From contig NZ_AP026867.1 of assembly GCF_026000115.1 (NCBI RefSeq), positions 3,529,716 through 3,593,715 on the forward strand: DNA of 64,000 nucleotides, in the 5' to 3' direction. Origin of the DNA: Aureispira anguillae. GTDB taxonomy: Bacteria; Bacteroidota; Bacteroidia; Chitinophagales; Saprospiraceae. Positions 61,634-64,000 of the stretch are shown piece by piece. The first letter of the stretch is position 1; each line of letters begins with the position of its first letter. The translations under genes and the position numbers were made by a program. The notes below the pieces were generated by a model. The model searched no databases. It had not been told where the DNA came from and worked only from the letters and a program-made list of their open reading frames with translations.

Positions 61634-62836
61634 TTAATTTTTGTTGGAACAGATGGGTTCTACCTCTACTCTTCGGTTAGCACCACCCCCATTTCTGTAC
61701 TTGGGTAGCGGCTGTGAGCCACCAAAAAAGAAGACCGATATTTTGTTAGGATTGACTCCCATATTTACCAATTCTCGCTTTACAGCTAAAGCTCTCTCTC
61801 TTGACAAATCAAGATTTTTGCGTGGGTTACCATGGATATCAGTATGCCCATACAAATTAATTCTAGCCTCGGCATAAGTATTAACATACTCCACTACATA
61901 TCTGATGTTCTGAATTGCTTTTACTCGCCCAGAGAATTTGGTCTCGTTCTCTTTAAAAACTACATTGGGCAAATATACTCGGGTATTACATTCTAGGTCC
62001 CCTACCGCAGACAAAGCTCCAGGCATATAGTCAATTGGTTCTGGATTTTGTATGATATTAACCACCTCTCTTGGAGTGCTAGTAGTACTTGGTCGTGTAG
62101 ATGTTGTTCTAGGTCGTGTTGTAGATGCTGTTGTGCTCGGTCTAATGGATGAACTAGTTGGAGCACTCGATGTTGTCGGTCGTGTTGATGAGTTTGTACT
62201 TGCCAAGGTAGCCTCCTCTGATACCTTTGGTTTGATGTAATTAAACGATTTTTCAAATCGATTTACTACAGCCAACATATTTTCAGACTTTCCTAATAGA
62301 GGGTTTTCTTTGGTTTTGATCATAATATCAAAACAGTTGAATTTGTCTTGATCCAAATGCCCATCCTTTCCTTCTATTAGGTCTAACATACGAATATACC
62401 TAGGAATACGAACAAAATGAACTTGACAAGTTACAACATCCCCTCTTTTTAGATCATAGCTGATTTCGGGCACATTGGTTAATGAGCTTCGTTTTACTTC
62501 ATTATTGATGGCAATATTAGCAACTTCTAGCTGCTTAAACTGAATTTCCAGTCCTCTCATACGAGGAGGAGTACGCAAATACCAAGAATTAGGATGATTT
62601 CCATTGTAAAAAGTAGCTGATCCAGATTCCTGAACAACATAACGAAAATGAATAATCGTTCTCTTTTCTTGATATTCTATTTTATCAATTTGATAATGGG
62701 ATTTAAACTTTCTGTACTTTGGGAGATAATCAAAAAAACTACTAATAGCACTAACTGTTTCTATTCCACTGAACAAAAACAACAGTAGGAACATTGTAAT
62801 TTTGGGGAGATGATTTGTAAAAAACAAAATTCTCAT
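61634..62836 (-). CDS. OmpA-family peptidoglycan-associated protein with Thr/Ser/Arg/Pro linker
   Basis: 400 residues. A signal or signal-anchor (ITMFLLLFLFSGIETVSA), an N-terminal β-rich domain up to about 210 (RTIIHFRYVVQESGSATFY), then a low-complexity linker at about 215-270 (STRPTTSSAPTSSSIRPSTT). The OmpA C-terminal domain covers about 285-395: RVYLPNVVFKENETKFSG, INLYGHTDIHGNPRKNLDLS, and RALAVKRELVNMGV with the family NRRVEVEP end. It holds the diaminopimelate-binding Asp/Arg residues, so it tethers to the cell wall. The linker's repeats at DNA level (GGTCGTGTTG-like units) suggest replication slippage. Confidence 0.88.
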   Translation of the reverse strand: MRILFFTNHLPKITMFLLLFLFSGIETVSAISSFFDYLPKYRKFKSHYQIDKIEYQEKRTIIHFRYVVQESGSATFYNGNHPNSWYLRTPPRMRGLEIQFKQLEVANIAINNEVKRSSLTNVPEISYDLKRGDVVTCQVHFVRIPRYIRMLDLIEGKDGHLDQDKFNCFDIMIKTKENPLLGKSENMLAVVNRFEKSFNYIKPKVSEEATLASTNSSTRPTTSSAPTSSSIRPSTTASTTRPRTTSTRPSTTSTPREVVNIIQNPEPIDYMPGALSAVGDLECNTRVYLPNVVFKENETKFSGRVKAIQNIRYVVEYVNTYAEARINLYGHTDIHGNPRKNLDLSRERALAVKRELVNMGVNPNKISVFFFGGSQPLPKYRNGGGANRRVEVEPICSNKN

Positions 62837-63023
62837 CGTTAGTAAAGTTTATATTCTAGTTTAAATGTGGTTATAGTGGCCTTAGCTACCTTTTATATGC
62901 GATTTTTTTAAGTTTTGTTACAAAAAAGAGATAAAAAGTTATTGTCAGCATAAAAATAGCAAAAAAACAAATGTATCCTAAAAATATCTCAATTTTACAT
63001 ACGAACTTATCCTATATTTATTA
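62837..63023. other. Intergenic, AT-rich
   Basis: 187 bp between two minus-strand genes; no terminator or promoter found with confidence. It contains a T-rich stretch at 62905-62960. Confidence 0.3.
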
Positions 63024-63689
63024 TCATTCTCGATTCAACAGCATCATATTTCCATCCAAAGATAAAGCAACTGCGCCTTTAAATACTTGTTTGAATCTCG
63101 TTTCAAAAAAATGTTCTGTCTTAACTTTTAATAGATCATTATAGGTCAACTGGTTATACATTAGCAAAGCATTGGGTCTTAATACTTCTTTGATATCTTC
63201 TAAAAATTCTATCGACTCAAAAGCAGAGGGAATTTGGTCGTCGATAAAAATATCAATTGCTACTAAATCAAATGTTTTAGAACATGATTTAACATAACTT
63301 AAGGCATCTTCACAAACAACTGAGTAGGAAGATGATAGTCGTTCTAAGGTATACTTCTTAGCTAAATTTACAATTTTTTGATCAATTTCTACTAACGTAT
63401 AATTATATTTTTTTTTAAATTTTTTTTCTAGTAAAAAAGGAATAGACCCTAAGCCCAGTCCTAGCACCAAGACATCGTTTATTTTATATCGTTCTAGATC
63501 AACTTGTTGAAAACTTTTTCGAAAATTAACATATAAGTCGTCATAAGAATAAACAGCATTTTTAGTACAGAGGGCGTATCTACCTTTTCGGCAAATCACT
63601 TCTAGCTTTCCACTATAATCACTATCCGTCTCTTCCAACTGAATATCAAACCAATAACTCCCCAACTTAGTCCAAAAAGAAGGCTCCAT
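63024..63689 (-). CDS. Spermidine synthase-like methyltransferase-fold protein
   Basis: 221 residues. The Rossmann core is VLVLGLGLGSIPFLLEKKF (glycine loop), then YTLVEIDQKIVNLAKKYT (acidic ribose-binding residue) and LVAIDIFIDDQIPSAFES with the Asp typical of the spermidine synthase superfamily. It resembles short 'spermidine synthase-like' proteins in Bacteroidota rather than full polyamine synthases, since the N-terminal β-domain is reduced. The true substrate is unknown. Its gene starts 5 bp after the GlmU-like gene, so they are cotranscribed. Confidence 0.78.
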   Translation of the reverse strand: MEPSFWTKLGSYWFDIQLEETDSDYSGKLEVICRKGRYALCTKNAVYSYDDLYVNFRKSFQQVDLERYKINDVLVLGLGLGSIPFLLEKKFKKKYNYTLVEIDQKIVNLAKKYTLERLSSSYSVVCEDALSYVKSCSKTFDLVAIDIFIDDQIPSAFESIEFLEDIKEVLRPNALLMYNQLTYNDLLKVKTEHFFETRFKQVFKGAVALSLDGNMMLLNRE

Positions 63690-63694
63690 ATTTA

Positions 63695-64000
63695 TTAATA
63701 AGTTCGATGATGATCCGTTTCTGCAAAAATATGCTTTAATATATCTTCTTCTATTTCATCCAATACTTTTCCTCTACGAGCCATAACCCGTTTAGCCGTT
63801 TCGAGCACCTTGTCCATTTTGTACGTAACAAAGCCTTTGCTACTCCCCCAAGAAAAGGAAGGAATAAATTTTCGAGGAAAATCGCCACCAAAGATATTGC
63901 TTGAAACTCCGACTACTGTTCCAGTATTAAACATCGTATTGATACCCGCCTTAGAATGATCGCCCATAATTAGACCGCAAAACTGCAACCCTGTTCGATA
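63695..64000 (-). CDS. GlmU-like sugar nucleotidyltransferase, C-terminal part
   Basis: The frame runs off the right edge; 101 codons are visible (YRTGLQFCGLIMGDHSKAGINT begins them, broken here for its key features). GDHSKAGINTMFNTGTVVGV is the hexapeptide β-helix region of the GlmU-like family that Bacteroidota carry ('putative sugar nucleotidyl transferase'). It ends KHIFAETDHHRTY. It likely makes a UDP- or dTDP-sugar for cell-wall or surface glycan. The gene immediately precedes the spermidine synthase-like gene in the same operon. Confidence 0.82.
   Translation of the reverse strand, partial: YRTGLQFCGLIMGDHSKAGINTMFNTGTVVGVSSNIFGGDFPRKFIPSFSWGSSKGFVTYKMDKVLETAKRVMARRGKVLDEIEEDILKHIFAETDHHRTY

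Overview
The window looks like a chromosomal stretch of a low-GC marine member of the Bacteroidota, probably of the Saprospiria (Aureispira-like). This is inferred from several things: Por/type IX C-terminal sorting domains (PNPxxxx...G.Y.L.V); many SPII lipoproteins and a TamL-type Omp85 lipoprotein; promoters of the Bacteroidota form (TTG or TTTG, 19-21 bp, TAnnTTTG); DUF2452 and DUF5106 proteins; and starts without Shine-Dalgarno sequences. No rRNA, tRNA, CRISPR array, transposase, integrase or phage module was seen.

Layout. 1-3.8 kb: end of a TrmH methyltransferase, a thioesterase, a GNAT enzyme and small membrane proteins or lipoproteins. 3.9-7.6 kb: a two-gene biotin-dependent acyl-CoA carboxylase (methylcrotonyl-CoA type). 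8.2-10.6 kb: a membrane fatty-acid desaturase and a geranylgeranyl-reductase-type flavoprotein. 10.7-16.9 kb: lipoproteins, a LuxE-type acyltransferase, a WG-repeat protein and a LysM protein. 17.2-18.8 kb: a long GAPDH. 19.5-25.6 kb: a thioredoxin-fold lipoprotein without CxxC, a fibre-like protein with fifteen exact 17-residue repeats and an S74 chaperone, a Nudix enzyme, a 2H phosphoesterase and a DUF2452 operon. 26.1-30.4 kb: two tandem family-5 solute-binding lipoproteins with a shared upstream block. 30.6-34.6 kb: aminopeptidase P, a SixA-like phosphatase and a T9SS-exported FG-GAP-like protein. 35-41.3 kb: a two-gene unit with a giant 1802-residue protein I cannot assign. 41.9-45.3 kb: duplicated DUF5106/thioredoxin proteins. 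45.9-49.6 kb: HAD phosphatase, GNAT, NlpC/P60. 48.8-54.8 kb: a LytS/LytTR-like two-component pair with a propeller sensor, and a T9SS-secreted protein. 55-61.5 kb: a receiver-like protein with an unusual helical C-terminus, TamL, an rRNA-type SPOUT methyltransferase and GlpD. 61.6-64 kb: an OmpA-like protein, a spermidine-synthase-fold protein and the end of a GlmU-like protein.

Most of the chromosome here is housekeeping plus cell-envelope and surface functions. Two features stand out. The first is a set of intergenic, strongly palindromic, non-coding repeats in several families; two abut or supply the stop codon of the preceding gene. The second is a set of poorly characterised proteins: the 1802+282-residue unit, the receiver/helical fusion, and the 17-residue-repeat fibre. 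The 1802+282 unit, with its own terminator, is the best candidate for an undescribed system, but its function cannot be read from sequence alone.
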